Shown here in pieces: positions 12,986 to 25,290 of a DNA stretch of 64,000 nucleotides. How positions within the stretch are numbered: the stretch's first letter is position 1; every line of letters starts with the position of its first letter. Under the pieces are notes generated by a model, which made no database searches, was not told the origin of the DNA, and saw only the letters and a list, made by a program, of their open reading frames with translations. Source of the DNA: Progne subis subis (lineage: Eukaryota > Chordata > Aves > Passeriformes > Hirundinidae); the NCBI GenBank assembly GCA_022316685.1, contig JAKJHU010000085.1, forward strand, positions 3,596,001 through 3,660,000, in the 5' to 3' direction. A program made the translations under genes and the position numbers.

Positions 12986-15900
12986 ATGGATTTGGACTTT
13001 TGCACTTCAGCTTTCTGTGTTTGAAAACTTTTCCTAAAGTGTTGATTGGAAAAGCAGGAGAGGGATGGAGGCTGTTGTAGGGATTGGCCATGAACGGTAG
13101 AGAACGAAATTCTTGGACACATTGAGCCTTGGCTCCTCCTGTTTAGAGCAGGCATGTTTCTGAGCTGTGGTTTTAATCAATGTTCGTTATCACCTCCAGT
13201 TTGGGCTCTGGTCCACACTTTCTACAGGCAGAAGTGTTGATAGTTGGCATGTCAGCAGCAGGCTCCTCATCCTGTGCTCACCGGATTTATCCCAACCAAG
13301 CAGACATTTCGGCTCTATCAGCTGTGCCACCGCCACCTCCAGGTTTGGTGATCAGCAGAAATACAACCCGTGTCCTTACAGCACAGTTCCTTGAACGTTA
13401 TACGTACAGCACTCATCTAAACGCTTGTGAAAAGCCAGTACCAGAGTCTGTATTCATCCCGCTGTTAAAACCCCCCGGCTCTGCCAGGTTGGTGAGGTCG
13501 CTCCTGGCTTCCGCAGGTGCTGCAGCTGCTCCTGTGCATCCCCTGCAGCCTCGCAGCCCCTCTGTACCAGCCCTGCAGGGCTGCCTGGGGATGAGCTGGG
13601 GCACGGCCACTCCATTCCTCTTCAGGCTCTTAGCCACTTGTGTGACTCGAGGTACAAGCGGTAATTAAATCCTCGGTTCCCTGCCTAATTAGTGACAGTG
13701 GCGGCTCGTTAGACGATCACACCGCGTAAACCCCAATCGTCCCAAGCCAGGAGGGGAGTTCTGCTCTGCTGGGAGTTGGGTTGAATCGAGATAGTGTTTT
13801 GTGGCTGTCTGAGAAGGGGCTGTGATCCGAAGCGTTAGGGATCTCCTGGGAACCCTCGGTGTGATTACCTGACAAGCTGTTGGGTTCCAGGGCTCCAGGA
13901 AGCAAGGAAGTGTGAGAGCCTGTGGGTCTGAATGGAAATGAGCATCCCTGAGAAAAACCGAGGCTGTAAAACCTGCTCAAGCTGCAGGAGTGGCTTGCTG
14001 GAGTCATCCTGGGAGGGACAGCAGCAGCCCCCGGCTCAGAGCTTGCAGGGAGGAGGATTTGGGATGGAAGGATGGATGGGGAGTAATCCAAGGGGAGGGG
14101 GTACCTGTGCTGGCAGAACTGTAAAATCGGATTGGTTTATTGTTTTATTGGTGCTTGTGGGGCTTATTGTTTAAGACAGAAAGTGTCAGATTGATTGAAG
14201 TCTCTGTTCTGGCAGAATGCTGCTCCTCACTCGTGACAGCACAGGCACAAAGAAATGGCATTGTTTACGTGTTCCCATGACACTTTACAGTTAAAACTCC
14301 CACAAAAGGCACAAGGATCTTGGGAAGGGCTGCTCTGCACTCAGGAGTTAATTTCTACAGAATGCTGAGCTTTCCTATAAATGATGGAACGTTTGACTCC
14401 AAGCTTTGCCGTTTCCTTTGGGGCCCCCTTGGGTGTTTCCCGAAATCCCACCCTGCCCTGGGTGCGCTGTCTCTCCAGGGAGGCGTGTGCTGGTGTGTGC
14501 AGCATTCTCTTGGAAAGCCAAGTGGCATTTCTACAGACTCTGAATACACAGAAGAGCTGATAATTCGGAGTTGAGACGAGTCTGGGTTGAAAGGAAATCC
14601 AGCATTTTTTTTGCTGTTTGTTTGCCTGGTTCCCGGTGTGTTACAAAGTGTCTGTATTAGCAAAGCTGCCAGGGGGTTAATTTGCACTAACAGCCTAATC
14701 ATCTCCAACGACACCGAATCAGGATTTCGTATTGCTGCTTAGATCAGCAAGACTAGAGAAAGGAAGGCTTGAGAAAACACCGTGTGTCTTGGGAGGAAAG
14801 AAAAATGGGGGGAAGCACTTCAGATATAGCCCTCTGCATTTTCAGCTGTCAGGCTGCTTAAAAGAATCTCTTTTTCATGCAAGGTCTGGCTCCAAGATGT
14901 AACCCTTCATTTCCAAAGTGCCACAGGAGCGAGCACTTTGTACAAGACAGACAGGCTCATTAAGGGGAATATGTGCCACTTACCAAAACGTAGAGCTTGC
15001 TTCCTCAGCCTCCCCTGATTAGTTGCTAACCAGAACACATAAACAGTTGTGGATCGTGAATCACAACTTGGTTTTGCAGAGAGGAGAGTGTCTGACAGGC
15101 CAGACCATAAAGTCATGCTTGGGCTCTCATTCACCCCAGGAGTGCTGGGGAGGAAGCTCAGCCCTACAGGTGATCACTGATGCAAAAATGTTGTTACTGA
15201 CCAGCCTGAGGGGTTCCTTATTTGGCATATTGGACATCTGTGGATCCTATTTTGAGGAAATAAAATTTTCCTGTGGATTGCCTGGCTGCTTACTCAGGGC
15301 TCTAAGTTTTACCATAGCTTTTAAGAACCGAGGTGCTGTGATGGTAATTGCCAGAGTCACTGAGTCACTCGCTGTGCCTGATCTCAGCAGGTTGTACAGA
15401 TACCACCAGAAGCAACAAAAATATTTTTTCTGCTTGAGATTACGTCTAGCTTAGAAAAAGCCCTGATTGCATTGAGAATTCTTCCTATGGAAAGGAAACA
15501 CCAGCCCGCAGTAGGAGCCTGTCACTTAGGAACAGGTCCAAATTTAGTCCTGTGGAAAGTAATGAGAATTCACAGGCTTTAGGCTACTTTTTATTCCTCT
15601 GGATTCCAGACACCCATGAGAGGCCACATTAGCAGCAGCTTCTGATTTTCCCTTCTGTAGCAGCCTGATTACAATTTTCCAGTAGAAAACAGTGACAAAA
15701 CCATTTTTTTGGTGTGTACTTAGTCACTGTTGGTTGTGTGATGACGGTTGTGGACAATGTACCCTTGCAGTGTTGGTTTTTGAGACAGAAGAGGATAAAA
15801 GGCTGGTGTTAAAGCTGTAATTCATTTGTGAAGAGAACAGGGCTGGTCCCAGCAGAGGCTCGGGGCGAACGCAAGGAAGAGCAGGCAGCGTGTCACAAGG

Positions 15901-16591
15901 CAGCTGTGAGGACAGGAGTGTCACAGCCCCGCAGGTGACATCCCGGTAGTGTTCATGGAGGTGGCTTTGGGTCCTTGAGACAGGATTTCGGTTTGTGGGA
16001 GGGTCCTGCATCCTCAGGATCCAGGAGGGAAGGAGCTCAGCCTCCCAGCAGAGTCCGGAGGGGAGCACAGGGCTGAGCTGGGAGACCCTGCCCTTCCCAG
16101 GAGCTCCCCAGAGCCTCTCCTGCCGGATGTCAGTGCCCCAAAGCAGGCTGTTCAGAGCCCTGGGCAGGATATTACTGCAGGTGACAATCCAGCACGTGAG
16201 GACGATGTGTAATCTCCCTTTTCCAGACTCAAGGGTGCTGCTGAAGAATTGTTCTCTTATCTCTCTGAGACAACGCTGCTGTAATTTGCACCGGGCAGAA
16301 ACACTGAGAGAGCTGAATGAAGATTTTATCAGCTGCTTGTACATAGTGACAGCTGGTTAATGTTAATATCTTCTGAAAGATCTTTAAAGAAATCTTGAAT
16401 AGTTGTGCAGAAATTAATACGCCTCATCCCTCTTTGTGTTACTGAAGTGGGGCTGTGCTGTCATCTCCAGCCTGCATTCTTTAATTTTCATAGCATCAGG
16501 TGATGGGCTCTCTGTCCATTGCTATGGTAACTGCTGCTTTATTTCTTACTCAAAGAAAACATTGACATAAACCCCAGCACAACGTGTCCTT
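12986..16591 (+). other. Unique intronic stretch
   Basis: The sequence is mixed, with modest GC-rich patches around 13490-13600 and 13990-14100. No exon with family similarity, RNA gene or mobile element was recognised. Confidence 0.6.
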
Positions 16592-16952
16592 TTTATTCAC
16601 TGTGCACACCTCATGGGTGCCAGAGCAGTGCAGATATGTCACACTTGTGCTGGATGGAGGGCAGGGAGCTGCAGGGCTCTGCTCTGGCGTGTAACTGGTG
16701 TGTAACTGGTGTGTAACTGGTGTTTATTCACTGTGCACACCTCATGGGTGCCAGAGCAGTGCAGATATGTCACACTTGTGCTGGATGGAGGGCAGGGAGC
16801 TGCAGGGCTCTGCCCTGGTGTGTAACTGGTGTGTAACTGGTGTTTATTCACTGTGCACACCTCATGGGTGCCAGAACCATGCAGATATGTCACACTTGTG
16901 CTGGATGGAGGGCAGGGAGCTGCAGGGCTCTGCTCTGACGTGTAACTGGTGT
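16592..16952 (+). repeat. Minisatellite, 3 copies of a 110-131-bp unit
   Basis: Each copy begins TTTATTCACTGTGCACACCT and contains CAGATATGTCACACTTGTG and GGATGGAGGGCAGGGAGC. Copies start at 16592, 16723 and 16843. Each ends with an inner repeat of GTGTAACTG, present three, two and one times in successive copies, which explains the unequal unit lengths. Confidence 0.93.
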
Positions 16953-18562
16953 CACCTTTCAGCACACACAGAATTTTATGGCAGCTTCCCCGGCTCTGCT
17001 TTTATTCCTGCCCGTGTTTAATTAGATTTCAGATACTTCAGGGTGAAACAGTCCCTGGCTGGGTGTAGGTAAGTGCTGTGTGGGAATGGGGTCTCACAGC
17101 AGATGAGGGATGTGAACTTTGTTTTTGCTCTTAACCAGCTCCATTTTGATGTGGAATTGATCCCGTGGACTTCTGGCAGTTGTTCAAAATCCCTCCCAAC
17201 CTTTTTGTGAGCACTAATGAAGGGAGTAGTGGTTATCTCCCTGTGTCAGTACTTCTGGTTTGTTGCCTCAAAACCCCCAAATGTCTCATGAAAAGCTCTA
17301 CAGAGCTGCAGGAGCCCAAGTCCCCTCCACGAGGCTCTGCTACCCAGTTTGCTGTTCCTCAGGTCCTCTCTGAGTGATGCAGGTGCAGAATAAAGTGTCA
17401 CAGTTCCTGCCAGCTTGGGCAGCTGGCTTTGAGTCCCCACACCCCTGTGACATCCCTGCCAGGGACAGCTCTGAGGTCTGCCTCTCCTCAAAAGGAAAAA
17501 TTCTCCTGGAAAAAATCTTCCCACAAGTGTTTTCTAGGATTTTCTCTGCTCCCTATCACAATTATCTGATAAATGTGGCAATTACCCTTTTCATCTTAGG
17601 GTAAAATAAATTAAAAAGAAATAATTAAAACATCTAATCATTACCTACAAGAAGAGGCTTGCATCTTCTGTGTTACATTCTGTATGATTTTAGATGGAAC
17701 CTCACTGAACATCTTTACAGCCCTCTCAGGTTCACCTCTGTTAACTCTTCCAGGGGTTTTCCAGGAGGAAATGTCTCTGTAGCACCTTGCACTGAGTCAG
17801 GCAGAGTTCAGTCTGACAGAGCATTTTCCCGGGGCGCTGGCAGTGAAGATGCTGTGTGTGCAGGGCAGCGTTTGCAGGGGGAGGCTGCGAGCCCCAGCTC
17901 TGTGTCCTCGTGTGCAGGGAATCTCCAAATCGGGGCTGTTCCTTCTGGAATGCCTCGTGCTGCAGATGGAATTGCTGAACGGGGTCGAAGTGCTCTCCCA
18001 GTCTGACAGGGTGCTGCTGCTCCTGTGCTTCTGCAGGGTCATTTCGGTCCTGCGGTTTGCTGTGGTTTAAACATTCCCCATCCTGCTTTGGGCACGCTCC
18101 TTTTCCCCTGGCAGTAGGAGCAGGGGCAGGAGGTGTCGCTTTGGGGACGTACAGGAGATGTGTTAGGTAAGAGCCTCTCTCGTTCTCATCTCATGAGAGC
18201 TCTGTTCTCATCTCCCCAGAGGAGCGTGAGTCACGGCCAGCTCTCAGCCGGGTGCACCAGCAATCCCAGGGAACGGGAAACGGCCGGGAACTCCTTGTTC
18301 CAGCTTCTTCAGAAAGGCAGGGATTGTCCTGTTGTGTTGGACAATTGTATCTGCCTCCACCTCTCCCACTGCTGCTCATTCCCCTTACGTCTTCTCGTCT
18401 CAGTCCTGGCTGCTCAGGGAGGAAATTTAACAGATTCATGGCTAAAGCAGGTGAAAGATCCCCGCGTCCTTCTCTGCTCAAAAGACATCTAAAGGGACAA
18501 GGAATGTTATTTGGATAATTATTTAAATGGCGCTGAAGGGGCCTCCTGGACTGGTTACATTT

Positions 18563-18837
18563 GCTCTGTGATTTGCCTTTTCACCAAATACTCCACTGAT
18601 TCAGCAAGAGGAGAGGAAAGGGGGGAGAAAAGGCGCGGGGGTTGTGGCAGTTGAGTCTTTCCAAATGTCAGGATATCGGTCAGTTGTATTGAAATTCACA
18701 GCTGCCAGTCTGAACTGTACTCAGTTTGTTTAATGGGTAACTGGTTTTACCTTTTGTTTGTCTTTTCCAGAAACATAAAAAGGGTGGAAAAATAAGAAAC
18801 ACAAATTGCGTTTAACTCAATCTGAGCATGTTCTTAG
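18563..18837 (+). repeat. Dispersed 275-bp duplication, copy 1
   Basis: This segment from GCTCTGTGATTTGCC to GAGCATGTTCTTAG recurs in the same orientation at 21760-22034 without any indel. I count seven mismatches. Only one (18635) lies in the first 221 bp and six lie between 18784 and 18836. The segment includes a polypyrimidine tract and CCAG|AAAC that resembles a splice acceptor near 18750-18770, but no open exon follows. Confidence 0.95.
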
Positions 18838-21759
18838 TAACTGAAAAAGAAAAAAATGAAGAAGGCCGGCTATTTTCTGTTTTATATTAGAGCTTCATTA
18901 TTCAGAGCAGAAAGAGCCATGTGTGGGAATTCATTTCAGATGGATATTTTGGAGAAAATTGGAATCTTGATTGATTTTTATAGGAAATTCTTAAAGTCTG
19001 GCCATTTATGATTTTAACATTTTCCTAGTGTGCTTCTAAGGCTTAAAGCCCCCTTAGAGAAAAGTTTCTTGTTAGATTGCAAACAAGTGGCGCTGACCCG
19101 GGTGGGTAAAGCTGATTGTGCTCAAAAATCAGACTTTTTTTTTTCCCCTCCAGTTTTCATTTCAGTTAAGTTTTTTTTATCCTGATACAGGTAAATTTGC
19201 CTAAGCGAGTAAGTCGCACTAGAACTTGAGATTTATACCTTTCCCTAAGTGTGTGGTTTAGTGCCCAAACTCCTGTGCATCCTTTCGTAGGGCCAGAGTG
19301 GACTGTTGTTTTCTTGTTTGAGTTGGCTCTCCTTGCTTAATCTGGAGCTATGCCAAAAACATGAATATTCATGGAACTGTTAAACAAGATTTTTATTGAA
19401 AACAAAAAATGGATCTGAAGCTTTCATTTGTCATTCTGAACCCAGCTAGCGAAAGCCCTGTGAACAGGCACATTTATCAGGGAGCTTTTCCTGGTGTTTT
19501 CTGGGGTTTTCTGCTTATTGGATGAAAATTTGCTAGAGACCGAGAGTATCTCACTGGGCAGTGAGCCTGCTGCTAAGAGATTTCTGTGTATGATACGAAC
19601 GTAATAGAGATGAAATACAGAAATTAAAATGTACTGTTTTATATGTTCTACCAGGTTTGAAATACCTTGCCAAGTGTTGAGCCTCAAGGAAGGAGGTACA
19701 AGCAGAGGACAGATCCAGCAGAGTTCACAACAGCCAGTGTTCCTTTTTCCTGGGCTGCTGGTGATGTTCCCATCCTGCAGAGCCCCGAGCATTCCCAAGC
19801 CTTTCTTTGGGAAATGTGTTCCCCAGGCTCAGAGCTGATTCTGAGTCCTGTGCAACGGCTGAATAAGAGAGAAATTTATTTCCCATGGATGGAAGGAAGG
19901 AAGACGAGCAATAAGAAAGGTTTCTCTTGTTTGTAGCCTCTGACCTGCACAAGAAATTAAATATTCTTAGCTTTTAGATGACACATGGAACTGACGTGAG
20001 AGGTCCTCCCTCATTTATTTTGCAAGGTGAAATTCTCACGAGAGCTCTTTCACCCTGCATAGACATTAGCTAGGATTTTTTCCTTCCATTTATTTCCTTC
20101 AAATTTTTCCTTCCATCCAGAAGAACAGTATCCAGGGATTAGTAGGAATTACTTACTTATATCCCCATGCAATCCTGCTGAACAATCCAGTGTGGGGTTT
20201 TGGCAACCTCTTGCCCAGCGTGTTAGCCTGGGTGTTGTTCATTTCTAAACCAACAGGACTGTTGTAAACTTCCCAGAAGTGGTGGAAGCTGCAGTGAAAC
20301 GAGGGCTTTTTTCAGATATCTTAAACAATTCCCATCCTAGAGGGGGAAGGCAAGAGCTAATTGCACACAAATTGCTTGGGGAAGGAAAGGGCATCAGTGA
20401 GTGCAAGAAGAGAGAGCATAAAGGGCAGGAGCTCACAGACAGTTCCCCGTGAGCCCTGATTTCCTGTGCACTGGGGGATCTGCCCCTGGGTTGTTTTGTC
20501 CCCAGCTGCAGTGATGGCAGTGCAGTAGCCAGAGTTTCCTGCAGGAATGTTGCACAGGCTTGGGGCATCCCTGGAGAAGCTGTGGCCAAGGAGGGAGGAC
20601 TTTCAAGATCTGGAAACCAGGGGGGCTCTCACTGGAGAGTTGTGGGAAAGAATTGCTATAACAACAAACTATTTGCTCTTGAAGAGGGGAGAGTATGGAA
20701 CATCATCAAAGGGGACGAGGATTCAAAGGGAAACACATGTCTGAAACATACGGGTCAAGTTTATTTGAAAGGAAAATTTGTTTGCTTTTGATTCTTTATA
20801 ACATTTCCCATAGAGACTAGCAAATATAGCTGCCACATTTTTGGCAAGGGATATCTTATCCCAAAACCTGAAACGCTTAAATATACATACTTTAGTCCAT
20901 AAATATGGTCTCTATTAGTTTCAGCTGTGGGACTGCCTTTTGTAGTAACTTTTGTTCTCCTCTATTTGCTGTATTTGAAGCTTTAAAAAGAGCTTGGTAA
21001 TAAAAAAAAAAATGTTACTGCTCTTTTAGGAAGAGAAAGAAGGACAAGGTGATGAAGAGCAATCGTTGTCAGGGCCTCTGGTGTCTGAGCAGAGGTCTGC
21101 AGGAGTGGGACACTGGTGATAGGCTGTGCCATAAAACCTTTCTGTAGGGTGCAATGGGCCTGAAACCACCCGAGGTTTGGAGTTATTGAAAGTGGTTATT
21201 AAAACTGGCTGGCTCTTACAGAAGACATGTGGGTAGCTGTAACTCAGGAGTCCTCTCTGGCTGTGCTTTCCAAAAAAATATCCATTAGCAGAGTCGAAAT
21301 TTGAAGCAGGAGTAGGATGAAGTCAGATCAGCCCCTAATCACTGCACCATTCTGGTCCCAGAGCCTTCCCTGGGCTGGAATAAAGCAGTTTTTACTTTCC
21401 TTTTCCTTTTTCTTTTTTTCCCCAGTAGTGTTCCCAGTCCCAAACCACTCTCTTTGATTCAGTTCACTTTGTTTATTTTTAAACAAACACATGGCACGCT
21501 CATCTCTCAGCCAGGCAAAGAGCTCTCATTGATGTCGGTGGGAGCTTCAGCGCCTCCAGGATGAGAGTGGGGATGGATAAAGGAACTCCTGAGAGCTGCC
21601 CAGGCTTTTGTTCCGCTCTCCCTAACGCAGGGTGCTTGAAAAAGCAAACAATCCAGTGAAACCTAATCAAGCTAAGTGCATGTAAATCCCCCCGGGGGCT
21701 GTCATCGGGATTGACACAAACCTTTCAAAGCCTGGGTGCAAGAGGTGGGCAAGCTCGTG
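18838..21759 (+). other. Unique intronic stretch between duplication copies
   Basis: This 2.9-kb stretch separates the two copies. No gene or known element was recognised. A short poly-A tract lies at about 21002-21012. Confidence 0.6.
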
Positions 21760-22034
21760 GCTCTGTGATTTGCCTTTTCACCAAATACTCCACTGATTCA
21801 GCAAGAGGAGAGGAAAGGGGGGAGAAAAGGCACGGGGGTTGTGGCAGTTGAGTCTTTCCAAATGTCAGGATATCGGTCAGTTGTATTGAAATTCACAGCT
21901 GCCAGTCTGAACTGTACTCAGTTTGTTTAATGGGTAACTGGTTTTACCTTTTGTTTGTCTTTTCCAGAAACATAAAAAGGATGGAAAAATAAGAATCACA
22001 AATTGTGTTTAGCTCAGTCTGAGCATGTTCTCAG
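21760..22034 (+). repeat. Dispersed 275-bp duplication, copy 2
   Basis: This is the second copy of 18563-18837, at a constant offset of 3,197 bp. The flanks are unrelated to those of copy 1 and I see no microhomology or target-site duplication at the junctions. Two of the differences are CpG-type changes (CGCG to CACG, GCGTTT to GTGTTT), suggesting that this copy is the decayed one at those sites. Confidence 0.95.
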
Positions 22035-22239
22035 ATTTGGGAATCACCCAAAATCTCAGAGCCTCTGACCTGCAGGGGTGTGGCTGCAGAGTCCTGCATT
22101 TTCTTACCCTGCTGCTTACTGAAATAAATGTTTGTGTACAAATGCACACATATATATGTGAGGGGTGCTTAGCAGCGCCAGGCTTTTGACGTTTGTGCTT
22201 AAGTCTGTTACCTGTTCTTGGAGCTGGTCCCTTTTGGGT

Positions 22240-22355
22240 CATGGAATCACAGCCTGCGTTGGGTTGGGAGGGATTTGGGAGCTCATCCAGCTCCAAGCTC
22301 CCTGCTGTGGGCAGGGACACCTTCACTGTCCCTGCTTGCTCAGAGTCCTGTCACT
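22240..22355 (-). mobile_element. CR1 LINE 3' fragment (antisense)
   Basis: TGGAATCACAGCCTGCGTTG, GGTTGGGAGGGATTTGGG, TCATCCAGCTCCAAG and GTGGGCAGGGACACCTTC match the reverse complement of the conserved avian CR1 3' end. It is short, diverged and non-coding. Confidence 0.75.
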
Positions 22356-22386
22356 CTCCATGTGTTGTCCAGCACGTGGACTAGAT

Positions 22387-22410
22387 TTAGGCTAGGATTA
22401 GGGTTTAGGG
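22387..22410 (+). repeat. Short telomere-like tract
   Basis: TTAGGC, TAGGA, TTAGGG and TTTAGGG follow one another just downstream of a CR1 fragment. Only one unit is a perfect TTAGGG, so this may be chance. Confidence 0.35.
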
Positions 22411-24094
22411 TCACAGCTTTTGCCTTCCTCTCCACGCAGGTGCTGCCCTGCCTTTTCATGCAAGTTGCAATACTTCTGATGGGGGAACGAGAGCTCGCAG
22501 TGACAGACACGGGGATGACTGCCAGGGTTGTCTTGGCTTTGTTTCCTTTCCCTCTCCAGCCCAAAAACCAGGGAGCGAGAGGAGGAGCAGGGGACTGCGC
22601 TATTGGCCAGTTTGCTGAGAGGTTTGCAGAGAGCAGACATCTGCCCCTGAGGATGGATGGTGGCAGAATTCCGAGCACCCAGGGGTGCAGCCTTGAGCGT
22701 CCTGCACAGCCCTGCCCTGCTGAATCCCCTGCTCTGACTCCTGGCAGTGCCTGGCTCTCGGGTGTTAAAGGACCCCTCGGCTAACCCAGGTGTGCACCCA
22801 CGGCAGGGCCGTGCTGCGTGTCCCAAGGAATCATTTTGTTCTTTTTACGAGCTATATCCGTGATTTCGGGTGACTGATAAGGCGCTAAATGTGCACAGAT
22901 TGTGTTTTACACACATTGAGATAAAAATCTCTTCCACTGCTGGGCTTCTTTACCCAGAAGGAATATGTTCTTTAAACATTTCTTCCCAGCTAAGCTCGAG
23001 CTGAAAGGTTCAGTCATCTGCCACAGAGGCAGTCTTTGTGTGCAGACATGGTTTTTCTCTGTCAGACTTGGTGGGTGCTGGACTTTGGCTCTCCAAACCT
23101 TGAAGTCTCATGAGCTCTGAGTCCCAAATGGCTCAAGGATTTCTGTGCTGGAGGATTTTATTTCGCTGTGTAATAGAATCAATTTTCCTCTTAGGGGTGA
23201 ATCCACTCTTTGTGTTGCTTAGTGTTGGGTCTCATCTTCACTTCAGAACACACACCTTTATGTTGTAACAATAATAAAATTTCATGTTGTCAGGATTGGG
23301 TCTTGGCCTTTGAGCTGGGGACAGATTTAAGAAAATTCATTCCTGCTAACAAAGAGATATTAAGAGATCCTGAGCTACCTCCAGCAGTGATGATAAAGAG
23401 GGTGAAACATTCTAACAAGCCTTTTCCAGTAGTCTGACTTCTCTCCGGATATACCTAGATTTTGCTTAGGAAATACAATTTCCATAATAATTTAAAATCC
23501 GTCAGACTCCCTTCCCAGTCTTGTTCTGACTGTGTGACACAGTAAACCTGAAGGATGGTCTTTTTTAAGGACAGCCCAGGATAAAAATAGTATCCTCCTC
23601 ACAGAAACGGGTGAAAGAGTTTTCACAGACTCTGCCAACAGCGTTCCTGGCTCAGAGCATTTCTATTTATCCTGCTTCTCTAAAAGCACTGAATTCACTT
23701 TCAACTTTGAAAACATAAAAAAAAAATAATTAAAAAAAAATAAATAAAATAAATTGGAGCTCCAGATTTGATGGTGCACTTGAAAGATCCAGCAGGCATT
23801 AAAGTTCCATCTCGTATTTGAGTTGTTCCCAGCATCGAGCGCCGAGATGCCGAATTCCGAGGTGCTGGCGGCGCTCCCGCTGCCGAGCAAAGCAATCCCA
23901 TAATTAATAATTAATGTGGCGAGGCTGCTCCGGAGAGGGAAATATTTATGGGATGTGCGGCGCCCACAAAACCAACCGGAATAAGAGAGCTCTGCCAAGT
24001 TTGGCTGTGCAGATTAAGGACGTACGGTTGGTGTGGCTGCTGCTGGCACCGTCCTTTGAAGCCTGTGTTGTCTCCATGCCATCCCTCCTGCTCC
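22411..24094 (+). other. Unique intronic stretch
   Basis: Nothing gene-like was recognised. An A-rich simple stretch lies at about 23716-23755. Confidence 0.55.
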
Positions 24095-24506
24095 CAGGTG
24101 ACACTCTCAGGTGCCACTGCCAGGTGCCACTCCTGGGTCCCAGTGCCACTCCCAGGTGCCACTCCTGGGTCCCAGTGCCACTCCCAGGTGCCACTCCTGG
24201 GTCCCAGTGCCACTCCCAGGTGCCACTCCTGGGTCCCAGGTGCCACTCCCAGGTACCACTCCTGGGTCCCAGGTGCCACTCCTGGGTCCCAGTGCCACTC
24301 CCAGGTGCCACTCCTGGGTCCCAGGTACCACTCCTGGGTCCCAGGTGCCACTCCTGGGTCCCAGGTGCCACTCCCAGGTGCCACTCCTGGGTCCCAGGTG
24401 CCACTCCCAGGTGCCAGGTGCCACTCCCAGGTGCCAGGTGCCACTCCCATTCCCAGGTGTCCCTCGCAGGTGGCAGCAGGAGCTGCTGCTGTCCCCTCAG
24501 GTGAGC
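24095..24506 (+). repeat. CAGGTG-rich minisatellite
   Basis: The array mixes CAGGTGCCACTCCTGGGTCC and CAGTGCCACTCC modules, giving 22- and 32-bp spacings. I count about 20 CAGGTG hexamers between 24095 and 24506, plus two CAGGTA. Both strands give long proline/glycine/tryptophan-like frames that are purely repeat-driven. Confidence 0.92.
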
Positions 24507-25059
24507 TCAGGGCGTGTTCTGAGCTCCGTGAGCAGCTGCAGCTCAGGCATGAAGTGACCTCGAGCTGTGTCGGTCCCTCCCCGTCTCCTCTCTTTTATAG
24601 AAGCTGCTCACACAAATAGTTCGGAGTTTCTCGTTATCCCAACTTCCTTCAGAAGTTCTGCAGCCAAACCCATGAATAAATCTGCTCTAAATGTGGAATA
24701 GTCCTGCTAAAATCACCATGAAAGAGAACGGAATTTAACCCAGCATATTCAGATTAATTAAATCCCGCTGGAAGGACAATTAAAACACCAATTTTTGTGT
24801 TGATTACTTCAATGTTTTATTTTTAAAAATCTGTCTTTAGGAGAAATAATACTGTAGAGTACTTAAATTATTTAATTTCCTTCTCATGCAGCACAGCTAG
24901 TGAAAAGCTGGGTTAAAGGCTGCCCAAAATTACAAATGATTGTTTATTTTTAAAAACGGTGTTTACCTCACTGGAAAGGCATTGGCATTTGGGAATGGGA
25001 AATGATGGGAGATGTAAACAGAAACATCCTTCATTGTCAGGGCAGCTTCACTACAGGAG

Positions 25060-25290
25060 CGTGTTCAATCAGCACTGGCTCCTTCTCATTAAGTGGTGTC
25101 ACTTAATTACAGCTCCAGGTGAAACAAAATGATCTGCAATAACCGTGTCAATTTAATTAGCATGATACAAATACAAGCCTTTTGGTTTTTTTTTCCCCTC
25201 CTCGTTGCATAATGCACGGCCATGACCTCTTTAAGAGTATTTACTTTTATTGACATCTTAATTGGCCGCCCACACGCGCTTCCTCCGTGC
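25060..25290 (+). promoter_or_regulatory. Candidate enhancer with NK2-type palindrome
   Basis: The arms ATTAAGTG (25088-25095) and CACTTAAT (25100-25107) form a perfect inverted repeat with a GTGT spacer, and each arm contains the NK2 homeodomain core TTAAGTG. TTAATTA, TTTAATTAGC (about 25152-25161), TTGCATAATGCA (C/EBP-like, palindromic, about 25205) and CTTAATTGG follow within 180 bp. The composition suggests a conserved regulatory element, but this is inference from motifs only. Confidence 0.35.

Noticed and set aside
22387..22410. Interstitial telomeric repeat
   Set aside because: Only one perfect TTAGGG is present among degenerate neighbours. I keep it as a low-confidence feature, not as evidence of a chromosome end or fusion.
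23911..24619. Repetitive frames of 105-223 codons on both strands
   Set aside because: They are driven by the CAGGTG minisatellite, with no splice structure or family similarity.
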